Assembly (NCBI RefSeq): GCF_051401765.1
Contig: NW_027480533.1
Span: forward strand, 806,001 to 870,000
Direction: 5' to 3'
Length of the DNA: 64,000 bases
Origin: Calliopsis andreniformis
Taxonomy: Eukaryota; Arthropoda; Insecta; Hymenoptera; Andrenidae
Shown here in pieces: positions 36,382 through 49,680 of this stretch. Numbering within the stretch: the first letter of the stretch is position 1; the number at the start of each line of letters is the position of its first letter. Under the pieces are notes generated by a model. The model was given only the letters and a program-made list of their open reading frames with translations. It had not been told where the DNA came from and ran no database searches. Made by a program: the position numbers and the translations under genes.

Positions 36382-37707
36382 CCCCAATCCTCAATCTTCA
36401 ATTCTCAATCCTCAATCCTCAATCGTCAATCCTCAATCCTCAATCTTCAATCCTCAATACTCAATCTTCAATCCTCAATCCTCAATCCTCAATCTTCAAT
36501 CCTCAGTCATCAATCCTCAATCCTCAATCTTCAATCCTCAATGCTCAACCTTTAATCCTCAATCCTCAATCCTCAAGCCTCAATCCTCAGTCCTCAATCC
36601 TCAATCTTCAATCCTCAATACTCAATCTTCAATCCTCAATCCTCAATCCTCAATCCTCAATCCTCATTCTTCAATCCTCAATACCCAATCCTCAATCTTC
36701 AATACTCAATCCTCAATCCTCAATTCTCAATCCTCAATCCTCAATCCTCAGACCTCAGACATCAATACTCAACCCTCAGTCCTCGTCCTCTATCCACAAC
36801 ACTCAATCCTCAATCATCAATCTTCAATCATCAATATTCAATCTTCAGTCCTCAATCCTCAATCCTCAATCCTCAATGTTTATTCCGCAATCCCCAATAC
36901 TCAATCCTCAATCCTCAATCCTCAATCCTCAATCATCAATCCTCAATCTTCAATACTCAGTCCTCAATCCTCAATCCTCAATCCTCAATCCTCAATCATC
37001 AATCCTCAATCTTCAATCCTCAATGCTCAACCTTTAATCCTCAATCCTCAATCCTCAATCTTCAATCCTCAGTCATCAATCCTCAATCCTCAATCCTCAA
37101 TCCTCAATCCTCAACCCCCAATCCTCATTCCTCAAACCTCAACCCTCAGCCCTCAGTCCTCATTCTCAGTTCTCAATTCTCAATCCACAGGCCTCAATCC
37201 TCAATCCTCAATTCTCATTCTTCAATCCTCAATACCCAATCCTCAATCTTCAATCCTCAATCCTCAATCCTCAATTCTCAATCCTCAATCCGCAATCCTC
37301 AGACCTCAAACATCAATATTCAACCCTCAGTCCTGGTCCCCAATCCACAACCCTCAATCCTCAATCCTCATTCCTCAATCCTCAATCCTCAATCCTGAAT
37401 CCTCAATCTTCAATCCTCAATACTCAGTCCTCAATCCTCAATCCTCAATCTTCAATCCTCAATACTCAATCTTCAATCCTCAACCCTCAATCCTCAATCC
37501 TCAATCCTCATTCTTCAATCCTCAACACCAAATCCTCAATCTTCAATCCTCAATCCTCAATCCTCTATTCTCAATCCTCAATCCTCAATCCTCAGGCCTC
37601 AAACATCAGTACTCAACCCTCAGTCCTCGTCCTCAATACACAACCCTCAATCCTCTATCCTCAATCTTCAATCATCAATATTCAATCTTCAATCCTCAAT
37701 CCTCAAT

Positions 37708-37910
37708 CCTCAGTCCTCAAACCTCAATTCTGAATCCTCAATCCTGAATCCTCAATCTTCAGCCCTCAGTCCTCAACAATCAGTTGACAATCCTCAATCC
37801 TCAATAGAATATCCTCAATTCACAGTTTTCAATACTCAATACTGAATCTGCAATCTTCAAACCTCTATCCACAAACATCAATTCTCATCACTGAACCCTC
37901 AATACTCAGT
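37708..37910. repeat. Module A, TTGACA subtype (Z copy b)
   Basis: AGTTGACAATCC, TACTGAATCTGC and CACTGAACCC; same at 44,611, 53,123 and 59,839. Confidence 0.9.
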
Positions 37911-38929
37911 CCTCAATGTTCAATACTCAATCTTCAATCCACAATCCTCAATCGTCAATCTTCAATCCTCAATACTCAATCTTCAATCCTCTATCCTCTA
38001 TCCTCAATCCTCAATCCTCAATCCTCATTCTTCAATCGTCAATACCCAATCCTCAATCTTCAATCCTCAATCCTCAATCCTCAATTCTCAATCCTCAATC
38101 CTCAGTCCTCAGTCCTTAAACCTCAATCCTCAATCCTCAATTCTCAATCTTCAATCCTCAATACTAAATCTTTAATCCTCAATCCTCAATCCTCAATCTT
38201 CAATCCTCAGTCCTCAATACTCAATCCTCAATCCTCAATCCTCAATCCTCAATCCTCAATCCTCAATCCTCAATCTTCAATCCTCAATACTCAATCCTCA
38301 ATCTTCAACCCTCAATACTCAATCTTCAATCCTCAAACCTCAATCCTCAATCCTCAACCTTCAATCCTCAATCCTCAATCCTCAATCCTCAATCCTCAAT
38401 GCTCATTCTTCAATCCTCAATACCCAATCCTCAATCTTCAATCCTCAATCCTCAATCCTCAACTCTCAATCCTCAATCCTCAATCCTCAGTCCTCAAACC
38501 TCAATCCTCAACCCTCAGCCCTCATCTTCAATCCTCAATCCTCAATCCTCAATTCTCAATCTTCAATCCTCAATACTCAATCTTCAATCCTCAATCCTCA
38601 ATTCTCAATCCTCAATCCTCAATCCTCAAACCTCAATCCTCAATCTTCAATCCTCAATACTCAATCTTCAATCCTCAATACTCGATCCTCAATCCTCAGT
38701 CCTCATTCTTCAATCCTCAATACCCAATCCTCAATCTTCAATCCTCAATCCTCAATCCTCAATTCTCAATCCTCTATCCTCAATCCTCAGACCTCAAACA
38801 TCAATACTCAACCCTCAGTCCTCGTCCTGAATCCACAACCCTCAATCCTCAATCCTCAACCTTCAATGATCAATATTCAATCTTCAATCCTCAATCCTCA
38901 ATCCTCAATCCTCAATTCTCAATCCTCAA

Positions 38930-39190
38930 TCCTCAATTCTCAATCCTCAATCCTCAATCATCAATCCTCAGACCTCAGACATCAATACTCAACCCTCAGT
39001 CCTCGTCCTCAATCCACAACCCTCAATCCTCAATCATCAATCTTCAGTCATCAATATTCAATCTTCTGTCCTCAATCCTCAATCCTCAATCCTCAATGTT
39101 CAATCCGCAATACCCAATCCTCAATCTTCAATCCTCAATCCTCAATCCAAAATCCACAATCCTCAATCCTCAATCCTCAATCCTCAATCC
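38930..39190. repeat. Stranded HOR F fragment
   Basis: It shares with 32,020-32,250 and 45,525-45,760 the module C with CTTCTGTCC and the CAATCCAAAATCC string. It is cut at its right side, where a module A of another subtype (39,189) follows. Confidence 0.82.
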
Positions 39191-39391
39191 TCAGTCCTCA
39201 AACCTCAATTCTGAATCCTCAATCCTGAATCCTCAATCTTCAGCCCTCAGTCCTCAACAATCAGTTGTCAATCCTCAATCCTCAATAGAAAATCCTCAAT
39301 TCACAGGCTTCAATACTCAATACTGATTCTGCAATCTTCAAATCTCTATCCACAAACAACAATACTCATCACTCAACCCTCAACACTCAGT
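39189..39391. repeat. Module A, CAGG subtype with AGAAAAT core
   Basis: The core unit reads AGAAAAT and unit 17-18 CAGGCTTC; ends CAGTCGCC. Confidence 0.88.
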
Positions 39392-39775
39392 CGCCAATCC
39401 TCAATCTTCAATTCTCAATCCTCAATCCTCAATCGTCAATCCTCAATCCTCAATCTTCAATCCTCAATACTCAATCTTCAATCCTCAATCCTCAATCCTC
39501 GGTCCTCAATCCTCAATCCTCAATCGTCAATCTCCAATCCTGAATACTCAATCTTCAATCCTCAATCCTCAATCGCCCATCCTCCATCCTCATTCTTCAA
39601 TCCTCAATACCCTATCCTCAATCTTCAATCCTCAATACTCAATCCTCAATTCTCAATCCTCAATCCTCAGTCCTGAGTCCTCACACCTCAATCTTCAACC
39701 CTCAGCCCTCAACCTCAATCCTCAATCCTCAATCCTCAATCCTCAGCCCTCAATACTCAATCTTCAATCTTCAAT

Positions 39776-39978
39776 CCTCAGTCCTCAAACCACATTTCTG
39801 AATCCTCAATCATGAATCCTCAATCCTCAGCCCTCAGTCCTCAACAATCAGTTGTCAATCTTCAATCCCCAATAGAATATCCTCAATTCACAGTTTTCAA
39901 TACTCAATACCCAATCTGCAATCTTCAAATCTCTATCCACAAACGTCAATTCTCATCACTCAACCCTCAACACTCAGT
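39776..39978. repeat. Module A, CAGT subtype (Z copy c)
   Basis: The +6,770 bp copy of 33,006. Confidence 0.9.
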
Positions 39979-41033
39979 CCACAATGTTCAATCCTCAATC
40001 CTCAATTCTCAATGTTCAATCCTCAATACTCAATCATTAATCCTCAATCCTCAATCCTCAATCTTCAATCCTCAATCCCCAATACTCAGTCCTCAATCCT
40101 CAATCCTCAACTCTCAATCCTCAATCCTCAATCCTCAGTCCTCAAACCTCAATCCTCAACCCTCAGCCCTCATCTTCAACCCTCAATCCTCAATCCTCAA
40201 TTCTCAACCTTCAATCCTCAATACTCAATCTTCAATCCTCAATCCTCAATTCTCAATCCTCAATACTCAACCCTCAATCGTCAATCCTCAATCCCCAATC
40301 CTCAATCTTCAATACTCAATCCTCAATCCTCAATCCACAATCCTCAATCTTCAATCCTCAATACTCAATCTTCAATCCTCAATCCTCAATCCTCAATCCT
40401 CAATCCTCAATCCTCGGTCCTCAATCCTCAATCTTCAATCCTCAATACTCAATCTTCAATCCTCAATACTCAATCCTCAATCCTCAATCCTCATTCTTCA
40501 ATCCTCAATACCCAATCCTCAATCTTCAATCCTCAATCCTCAATCCTCAGTCCTCAATGCTCATTCTTCAATCCTCAATACCCAATCCTCAATCTTCAAT
40601 CCTCAATCCTCAATCCTCAACTATCAATCCTCAATCCTCAATCCTCAGTCCTCAAACCTCAATCCTCAACCCTCAGCCCCCATCTTCAATCCTCAATCCT
40701 CAATCCTCAATTCTCAATCTTCAATCCTCAATACTCAATATTCAATCCTCAATCCTCAATCCTCAATCCTCAATACCCAATCCTCAATCTTCAATACTCA
40801 ATCCTCAATCCACAATTCTCAATCCTCAATCCTCAATCTTCAATCCTCAATGCTCAACCTTTAATCCTCAATCCTCAATTCTCAATCTTCAATCCTCAAT
40901 ACTCAATATACAATCCTCAATCCTCAATTCTCAATCCTCAATACTCAATCCTCAATCCGCAATCCACAATCCTCAATCTTCAATCCTCAATACTCAATCT
41001 TCAATCCTCAATACTCAATCCTCAATCCTCAAT

Positions 41034-41117
41034 CCTCAGTCCTCAAACCTCAATTCTGAATCCTCAATCCTGAATCCTCAATCTTCAGCCCTCAGTCCTC
41101 AACAATCAGTTGTCAAT
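41034..41117. repeat. Module A, 3'-truncated (Z copy c)
   Basis: The +6,770 bp copy of 34,264. Confidence 0.85.
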
Positions 41118-42312
41118 CCTCAATCCTCAATCCTCAATCCTCAATGTTCAATCCGCAATCCCCAATACGCAATCCTCAATTCTCAAACCTCAATCCTCAA
41201 TCCTCGATCTTCAATCCTCAATCCTCAATCGTCAATCCTCAATACTCATTCTTCCATCCTCAATACCCAATCCTCAAACTTCAATCCTGAATCCTCAATC
41301 CTGAACTCTCAATCCTCAATCCTCAATCCTCAGTCCTCAAACCTCAATCCTCAACCATCAGCCCTCATCTTCAATCCTCAATCCTCAGTCCTCAATTCTC
41401 AATCTTCAATCCTCAATACTCAATATTCAATCCTCAATCCCCAATTCTCAATCCTCAATACTCAATCCTCAATCGTCAATCCTCAATGCCCAATCCTCAA
41501 TTTTCGATACTCAATCCTCAATCCTCAATCCACAATCCTCAATCTTCAATCCTCAATACTCAATCTTCAATCCTCAATCCTCAATCCTCAATCCTCAATC
41601 CTCAATCCTCAGTCCTCAACCCTCAATCTTCAATCCTCAATACTCAATCTTCAATCCTCAATCCTCAATCCTCAATCCTCAATCCTCATTCTTCAATCCT
41701 CAATACCCAATCCTCAATCTTCAATACTCAATCCCCAATCCTCAATTCTCAATCCTCAATCCTCAATCCTCAATCCTCAATACTCAATCTTCAATCCTCA
41801 ATCCTCAATACTCAATCCTCAATCCTCATCCTTCAATCCTCAATACCCAATCCTCAATCTTCAATCCTCAATCCTCAATCCTCAATTCTCAATCCTCAAT
41901 CCTCAGTACTCAATCCTCAATCTTCAATCCTCAATACTCAATCATCAATCCTCAATTCTCAATCCTCAATCCTCAACCCTCAATCCGCAATCCTCAATCC
42001 TGAATCCTCAATCCTCAATCCTCATTCTTCAGTCCTCAATACCCAATACTCAATCTTCATTCTTTCAATCCTCAATCCTCAATCTTCAATCCTCAATCCT
42101 GAATCCTCAATCCTCAATCCTCATTCTTCAATCCTTAATACCCAAATCTCAATCTTCAATCCTCAATCCTCAATCCTCAATTCTCTATACTCAATCCTCA
42201 GACCTCAGTCCTCAAACCTCAATCCTCAAACCTCAGCCCTCATCCTCTGTCCTCAATCCTCAACCTCAATCCTCAACCTTCAATCCTCAATACTCAATCT
42301 TCAATCCTCAAT

Positions 42313-42515
42313 CCTCAGTCCTCAAAATTCAATTCTGAATCCCCAATACTGAATCCTCAATCTTCAGCCCTCAGACCTCAACAATCAGTTGTCAATACTC
42401 AATCCTCTATAGAATATCCTCAATTCACAGTTTTCAATACTCAATACTCAACCTGCAATCTTCAAATCTCTATCCACAAACATCAATTCTCATCACTCAA
42501 CCATCAACACTCAGT
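42313..42515. repeat. Module A, CAGT subtype (Z copy c)
   Basis: The +6,826 bp copy of 35,487, with AATCCCCAATACTG at units 4-6. Confidence 0.9.
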
Positions 42516-43004
42516 CCTCAATGTTCAATCCTCAGTCCTAAACTCTTAATCTTCAATCCTCAATACTGAATCTTCAATCCTCAATCCTCAATCCTCAATC
42601 ATCAATCCTCAATCCCCAATCCTCAATCCTCAATCTTCAATCCTCAATACTCAATCTTCAATCCTCAATCCTCAATCCTCAATCCTCAATCCTCAATCCT
42701 CATTCTTCAACCCTCAACACCAAATCCTCAATCTTCAATCCTCCATCCTCAATCCTCTATTCTCGATCCTCAATCATCAATCCTCAGACCTCAAAAATCA
42801 ATACTCAACCCTCAGCCCTCGTCCTCAATCCACAACACTCAATCCTCAATCCTCAATCTTCAATCATCAATATTCAACCTTCAATCCTAAATCCTCAATC
42901 CTCAGTCCTCAATCCTCAATCCTGAATCCTCAGTCATCAATACTCAATCTTCAGTACTCAATCCTCAATCCTCAATCCTCAATCCTCAATCCTCAATCCT
43001 CAAT

Positions 43005-43207
43005 CCTCAGTCCTCAAACCTCAATTCTGAATCCTCAATCCTGAATCCTCAATCTTCAGCCCTCAGTCCTCAACAATCAGTTGTCAATCCTCAATCCTCA
43101 ATAGAATATCCTCAATTCACAGGTTTCAATACTCAATACTGATTCTGCAATCTTCAAATCTCTATCCACAAACAACAATCCTCATCACTCAACCCTCAAC
43201 ACTCAGT
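43005..43207. repeat. Module A, CAGG subtype (Z copy c)
   Basis: The +6,826 bp copy of 36,179. Confidence 0.9.
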
Positions 43208-44610
43208 CCCCAATCCTCAATCTTCAATTCTCAATCCTCAATCCTCAATCGTCAATCCTCAATCCTCAATCTTCAATCCTCAATACTCAATCTTCAATCC
43301 TCAATCCTCAATCCTCAATCTTCAATCCTCAGTCATCAATCCTCAATCCTCAATCTTCAATCCTCAATGCTCAACCTTTAATCCTCAATCCTCAATCCTC
43401 AAGCCTCAATCCTCAGTCCTCAATCCTCAATCTTCAATCCTCAATACTCAATCTTCAATTCTCAATCCTCAATCCTCAATCCTCAATCCTCATTCTTCAA
43501 TCCTCAATACCCAATCCTCAATCTTCAATACTCAATCCTCAATCCTCAATTCTCAATCCTCAATCCTCAATCCTCAGACCTCAGACATCAATACTCAACC
43601 CTCAGTCCTCGTCCTCTATCCACAACACTCAATCCTCAATCATCAATCTTCAATCATCAATATTCAATCTTCAGTCCTCAATCCTCAATCCTCAATCCCC
43701 AATGTTTATTCCGCAATCCCCAATACTCAATCCTCAATCCTCAATCCTCAATCCTCAATCATCAATCCTCAATCTTCAATACTCAGTCCTCAATCCTCAA
43801 TCCTCAATCCTCAATCCTCAATCATCAATCCTCAATCTTCAATCCTCAATGCTCAACCTTTAATCCTCAATCCTCAATCCTCAATCTTCAATCCTCAGTC
43901 ATCAATCCTCAATCCTCAATCCTCAATCCTCAATCCTCAACCCCCAATCCTCATTCCTCAAACCTCAACCCTCAGCCCTCAGTCCTCATTCTCAGTTCTC
44001 AATTCTCAATCCACAGGCCTCAATCCTCAATCCTCAATTCTCATTCTTCAATCCTCAATACCCAATCCTCAATCTTCAATCCTCAATCCTCAATCCTCAA
44101 TTCTCAATCCTCAATCCGCAATCCTCAGACCTCAAACATCAATATTCAACCCTCAGTCCTGGTCCCCAATCCACAACCCTCAATCCTCAATCCTCATTCC
44201 TCAATCCTCAATCCTCAATCCTGAATCCTCAATCTTCAATCCTCAATACTCAGTCCTCAATCCTCAATCCTCAATCTTCAATCATCAATACTCAATCTTC
44301 AATCCTCAATCCTCATTCCTCAATCCTCAATCCTCAATCCTCAATCCTCAATCTTCAATCCTCAATACTCAATCTTCAATCCTCAACCCTCAATCCTCAA
44401 TCCTCAATCCTCATTCTTCAATCCTCAACACCAAATCCTCAATCTTCAATCCTCAATCCTCAATCCTCTATTCTCAATCCTCAATCCTCAATCCTCAGGC
44501 CTCAAACATCAGTACTCAACCCTCAGTCCTCGTCCTCAATACACAACCCTCAATCCTCTATCCTCAATCTTCAATCATCAATATTCAATCTTCAATCCTC
44601 AATCCTCAAT

Positions 44611-44813
44611 CCTCAGTCCTCAAACCTCAATTCTGAATCCTCAATCCTGAATCCTCAATCTTCAGCCCTCAGTCCTCAACAATCAGTTGACAATCCTCAA
44701 TCCTCAATAGAATATCCTCAATTCACAGTTTTCAATACTCAATACTGAATCTGCAATCTTCAAACCTCTATCCACAAACATCAATTCTCATCACTGAACC
44801 CTCAATACTCAGT
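44611..44813. repeat. Module A, TTGACA subtype (Z copy c)
   Basis: The +6,903 bp copy of 37,708. Confidence 0.9.
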
Positions 44814-45120
44814 CCTCAATGTTCAATACTCAATCTTCAATCCACAATCCTCAATCGTCAATCTTCAATCCTCAATACTCAATCTTCAATCCTCTATCCT
44901 CTATCCTCAATCCTCAATCCTCAATCCTCATTCTTCAATCGTCAATACCCAATCCTCAATCTTCAATCCTCAATCCTCAATCCTCAATTCTCAATCCTCA
45001 ATCCTCAGTCCTCAGTCCTTAAACCTCAATCCTCAATCCTCAGCCCTCATCCTCAATCCTCAATCCTCAATCCTCAATCTTCAATCCTCAATACTCAATC
45101 TTCAATCCTCAATCCTCAAT

Positions 45121-45323
45121 CCTCAGTCCTCAAACCTCAATTCTGAATCCTCAATCCTGAATCCTCAATCTTCAGCCCACAGTCCTCAACAATCTGGTGA
45201 CAATCCTCAATCCTCAATAGAATATCCTCAATTCACAGATTTCAATACACAATACTCATTCTGCAATCTTCAAATCTCTATCCACAAACATCAATTCTCA
45301 TCACTCAACCCTCAACACTCAGT
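45121..45323. repeat. Module A, GGTGACA subtype
   Basis: AATCTGGTGACAATCC and CACAGATTTC. Present in Z copies c, d (53,633) and e (60,349), absent from b. Confidence 0.9.
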
Positions 45324-45763
45324 CCTCAATGTTCAATCCTCAATCCTCAATTCTCAATCTTCAATCCTCAATACTAAATCTTTAATCCTCAATCCTCAAT
45401 CCTCAATCTTCAATCCTCAGTCCTCAATACTCTATCCTCAATCCTCAATCCTCATTCTTCAATCCTCAATACCCAATCCTCAATCATCAATCCTCAATCC
45501 TCAATCCTCAATTCTCAATCCTCAATCCTCAATCATCAATCCTCAGACCTCAGACATCAATACTCAACCCTCAGTCCTCGTCCTCAATCCACAACCCTCA
45601 ATCCTCAATCATCAATCTTCAATCATCAATATTCAATCTTCTGTCCACAATCCTCAATCCTCAATCCTCAATGTTCAATCCGCAATACCCAATCCTCAAT
45701 CTTCAATCCTCAATCCTCAATCCAAAATCCACAATCCTCAATCCTCAATCCTCAATCCTCAAT

Positions 45764-45966
45764 CCTCACTCCTCAAACATCAATCCTGGATCCTCAATCC
45801 TGAATTCTCAATCTTCAGACCTCAGTCCTCAACAATCAGTTGTCAATTCTCAATCCTCAATGGAATATCATCAATTCACGGTTTTCAATACTCAATACTC
45901 CATCTGCAATCTTTAAATCTCTATCCACAATCACCAATTCTCATCACTCAACACTCAACACTCAGT
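45764..45966. repeat. Module A, GGAATATCATC subtype (F unit 1)
   Basis: CTGGATCC, GGAATATCATC and CCACAATCACC. Confidence 0.9.
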
Positions 45967-46532
45967 CCCCAGACCTCAATCTTCAATCCTCAGTCCTCAA
46001 TCCTCAATCCTCAATCCTCAATCCTCAATCCTCAATCTTCAATCCTCAATACTCAATCATCAATCTTCAATCCTCAGTCCTCAATCCTCAAACCTCAATC
46101 CTCAACCCTCAGCCCTCATCCTCAATCCTCGATCCTCAATCCTCAATCCTCAATCTTCAATCCTCAATCCTCAATACTCAATCGTCAATCCTCATTCTTC
46201 AATCCTCAATACCCAATCCTCAATCTTTAGTCCTCAATCCTCAATCCTCAATTCTCAATCCTCAATCCTCAGTACTCAATCCTCAATCTTCAATCCTCAA
46301 TACTCAATCATCAATCCTCAATTCTCAATCCTCAATCCTCAATCCTCAACCCCCAATCCTCAATCCTCAAACCTCAACTCTCAGCCCTCAGTCCTCATCC
46401 TCAGTTTTTCAATTCTCAATCCTCAGGCCTCAATCCTCAATCCTCAATCCTCATTCTTCAATCCTCAATACCCAATCCTCAATCTTCAATCCTCAACCCT
46501 CAATCCTCAATTCTCAATCCTCAATCCTCAAT

Positions 46533-46735
46533 CCTCAGTCCTCAAACCTCAATTCTGAATCCTCAATCCTGAATCCTCAATCTTCAGCCCTCAGTCCTCA
46601 ACAATCAGTTGTCAATCCTCAATCCTCAATAGAATATCCTCAATTCACAGGTTTCAATACTCAATACTGATACTGCAATCTTCAAATCTCTATCCACAAA
46701 CAACAATCCTCATCACTCAACCCTCAACACTCAGT
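46533..46735. repeat. Module A, CAGG subtype (F unit 1)
   Basis: TACTGATACTGC in place of TACTGATTCTGC. Confidence 0.9.
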
Positions 46736-47155
46736 CCCCAATCCTCAATCCTCAATTCTCAATCCTCAATCCTCAATCGTCAATCCTCAATCCTCAATCG
46801 TCAATCCTCAATCCTCAATCATCAATCCTCAATACTCAATCTTCAATCCTCAATCCTCAATCCTCAATCTTCAATCCTCAGTCATCAATCCTCAATCCTC
46901 AATCTTCAATCCTCAATGCTCAACCTTTAATCCTCAATCCTCAATCCTCAACCCTCAATCCTCAGTCCTCAATCCTCAATCTTCAATCCTCAATACTCAA
47001 TCTTCAATCCGCAATCCTCAATCCTCAATCCTCAATCCTCATTCTTCAATCCTCAATACCCAATCCTCAATCTTCAATCCTCAATCCTCATTCCTCAACC
47101 CTCAATTCTCAATCCTCAATGTTCAATCCTCAATCCTCATTCCTCAATCCTCAAT

Positions 47156-47358
47156 TCTCAGTCCTCAAACCTCAATTCTGAATCCTCAATCCTGAATCCT
47201 CAATCTTCAGCCCTCAGTCCTCAACAATCAGTTGACAATCCTCAATCCTCAATAGAATATCCTCAATTCACAGTTTTCAATTCTCAATTCTGAATCTGCA
47301 ATCTTCAAACCTCTATCCACAAACTTCAATTCTCATCACTGAACCCTCAACACTCAGT
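47156..47358. repeat. Module A, TTGACA subtype (F unit 2)
   Basis: TTCTCAATTCTGAATC and CCACAAACTTC. Confidence 0.9.
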
Positions 47359-47847
47359 CCTCAATGTTCAATACTCAATTTTCAATCCACAATCCTCAAT
47401 CGTCAATCTTCAATCCTCAATACTCAATCTTCAATCCTCAATCCTCAATCCTCAATCTTCAACCCTCAATACTCAATCTTCAATCCTCAAGCCTCAATCC
47501 TCAATCCTCAATCCTCTATCCTCAATCCTCAATCCTCATTCTTCAATCCTCAATACCCAATCCTCAATCATCAATCCTCAATCCTCAATCCTCAATTCTC
47601 AATCCTCAATCCTCAATCATCAATCCTCAGACCTCAGACATCAATACTCAACCCTCAGTCCTCGTCCTCAATCCACAACCCTCAATCCTCAATCATCAAT
47701 CTTCAATCATCAATATTCAATCTTCTGTCCACAATCCTCAATCCTCAATCCTCAATGTTCAATCCGCAATACCCAATCCTCAATCTTCAATCCTCAATCC
47801 TCAATCCAAAATCCACAATCCTCAATCCTCAATCCTCAATCCTCAAT

Positions 47848-48050
47848 CCTCACTCCTCAAACATCAATCCTGGATCCTCAATCCTGAATTCTCAATCTTC
47901 AGACCTCAGTCCTCAACAATCAGTTGTCAATTCTCAATCCTCAATGGAATATCATCAATTCACGGTTTTCAATACTCAATACTCCATCTGCAATCTTTAA
48001 ATCTCTATCCACAATCACCAATTCTCATCACTCAACACTCAACACTCAGT
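47848..48050. repeat. Module A, GGAATATCATC subtype (F unit 2)
   Basis: The +2,084 bp copy of 45,764. Confidence 0.9.
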
Positions 48051-48616
48051 CCCCAGACCTCAATCTTCAATCCTCAGTCCTCAATCCTCAATCCTCAATC
48101 CTCAATCCTCAATCCTCAATCTTCAATCCTCAATACTCAATCATCAATCTTCAATCCTCAGTCCTCAATCCTCAAACCTCAATCCTCAACCCTCAGCCCT
48201 CATCCTCAATCCTCGATCCTCAATCCTCAATCCTCAATCTTCAATCCTCAATCCTCAATACTCAATCCTCAATCCTCATTCTTCAATCCTCAATACCCAA
48301 TCCTCAATCTTTAGTCCTCAATCCTCAATCCTCAATTCTCAATCCTCAATCCTCAGTACTCAATCCTCAATCTTCAATCCTCAATACTCAATCATCAATC
48401 CTCAATTCTCAATCCTCAATCCTCAATCCTCAACCCCCAATCCTCAATCCTCAAACCTCAACTCTCAGCCCTCAGTCCTCATCCTCAGTTTTTCAATTCT
48501 CAATCCTCAGGCCTCAATCCTCAATCCTCAATCCTCATTCTTCAATCCTCAATACCCAATCCTCAATCTTCAATCCTCAACCCTCAATCCTCAATTCTCA
48601 ATCCTCAATCCTCAAT

Positions 48617-48819
48617 CCTCAGTCCTCAAACCTCAATTCTGAATCCTCAATCCTGAATCCTCAATCTTCAGCCCTCAGTCCTCAACAATCAGTTGTCAAT
48701 CCTCAATCCTCAATAGAATATCCTCAATTCACAGGTTTCAATACTCAATACTGATACTGCAATCTTCAAATCTCTATCCACAAACAACAATCCTCATCAC
48801 TCAACCCTCAACACTCAGT
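48617..48819. repeat. Module A, CAGG subtype (F unit 2)
   Basis: The +2,084 bp copy of 46,533. Confidence 0.9.
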
Positions 48820-49141
48820 CCCCAATCCTCAATCTTCAATTCTCAATCCTCAATCCTCAATCGTCAATCCTCAATCCTCAATCGTCAATCCTCAATCCTC
48901 AATCATCAATCCTCAATACTCAATCTTCAATCCTCAATCCTCAATCCTCAATCTTCAATCCTCAGTCATCAATCCTCAATCCTCAATCTTCAATCCTCAA
49001 TGCTCAACCTTTAATCCTCAATCCTCAATCCTCAACCCTCAATCCTCAGTCCTCAATCCTCAATCTTCAATCCTCAATACTCAATCTTCAATCCGCAATC
49101 CTCAATCCTCAATCCTCAATCCTCATTCTTCAATCCTCAAT

Positions 49142-49680
49142 ACCCAATCCTCAATCTTCAATACTCAATCCTCAATCCTCAATTCTCAATCCTCAATCCT
49201 CAATCCTCAGACCTCAGACATCAATACTCAACCCTCAGTCCTCGTCCTCTATCCACAACACTCAATCCTCAATCATCAATCTTCAATCATCAATATTCAA
49301 TCTTCAGTCCTCAATCCTCAATCCTCAATCCTCAATCCTCAATCCTCAATCATCAATCCTCAATCTTCAATACTCAGTCCTCAATCCTCAATCCTCAATC
49401 CTCAATCCTCAATCATCAATCCTCAATGCTCATTCTTCAATCCTCAATACCCAATCCTCAATCTTCAATCCTCAATCCTCAATCCTCAATTCTCAATCCT
49501 CAATCCTCAATCCTCAGACCTCAGACATAAATACTCAACCCTCAGTCCTCGTCCTCAATCCACAACCCTCAATCCTCAATCATCAATCTTCAATCATCAA
49601 TATTCAATCTTCAGTCCTCCATCCTCAATCCTCAATCCTCAATGTTCAATCCGCAATACCCAATCCTCAATCTTCAATCC
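49142..49680. repeat. Tail following HOR F, left block
   Basis: It is matched by 58,298-58,836 at offset 9,156, so the two F blocks were copied together with this tail as one segment of about 4.2 kb (45,440-49,680 and 54,596-58,836). The tail contains two module C strings, one with CATAAATAC. Confidence 0.88.

Larger units (their letters stand above)
32804..38220. repeat. HOR Z, copy b
   Basis: It matches copy c at offset 6,770 from the TCGCCCATCC string (32,804/39,574) to about 34,940, then 6,826 (eight heptamers missing in b), then 6,903 from about 37,460 (eleven heptamers missing in b), then about 7,210 after a loss of roughly 307 bp near 38,130 that removed a whole module A. Between these steps the copies appear nearly identical by eye. 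Confidence 0.9.
39574..45430. repeat. HOR Z, copy c (longest)
   Basis: The most complete Z copy, about 5.86 kb. It contains full module A copies at 39,776, 42,313, 43,005, 44,611 and 45,121 and a truncated one at 41,034. It ends near 45,430, where CTCTATCC appears and the F-type HOR begins. Confidence 0.9.
45430..47058. repeat. HOR F, unit 1 (partial)
   Basis: Partial unit of a 2,084-bp tandem HOR; the next unit starts near 47,058. Landmarks are CAATGTTCAATCC (45,671 and +2,084), CTGGATCCTC (a BamHI site, GGATCC), GGAATATCATC and GTTTTTCAATTC. It differs from unit 2 in only a few bases, for example ATCGTCAATCC at 46,182 where unit 2 has ATCCTCAATCC. Confidence 0.9.
47058..49142. repeat. HOR F, unit 2 (full 2,084 bp)
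   Basis: Full unit with three module A copies (47,156, 47,848 and 48,617). Its length is 297 heptamers plus 5 bp, so neighbouring units sit in different 7-bp phase. It matches unit 3 at offset 7,072 and unit 4 at 9,156. Confidence 0.9.

Noticed and set aside
33242..41073. Identical 353-codon frames at 33,242 and 40,012
   Set aside because: These are the same DNA in Z copies b and c; both stop at the CTGAAT unit of the truncated module A.
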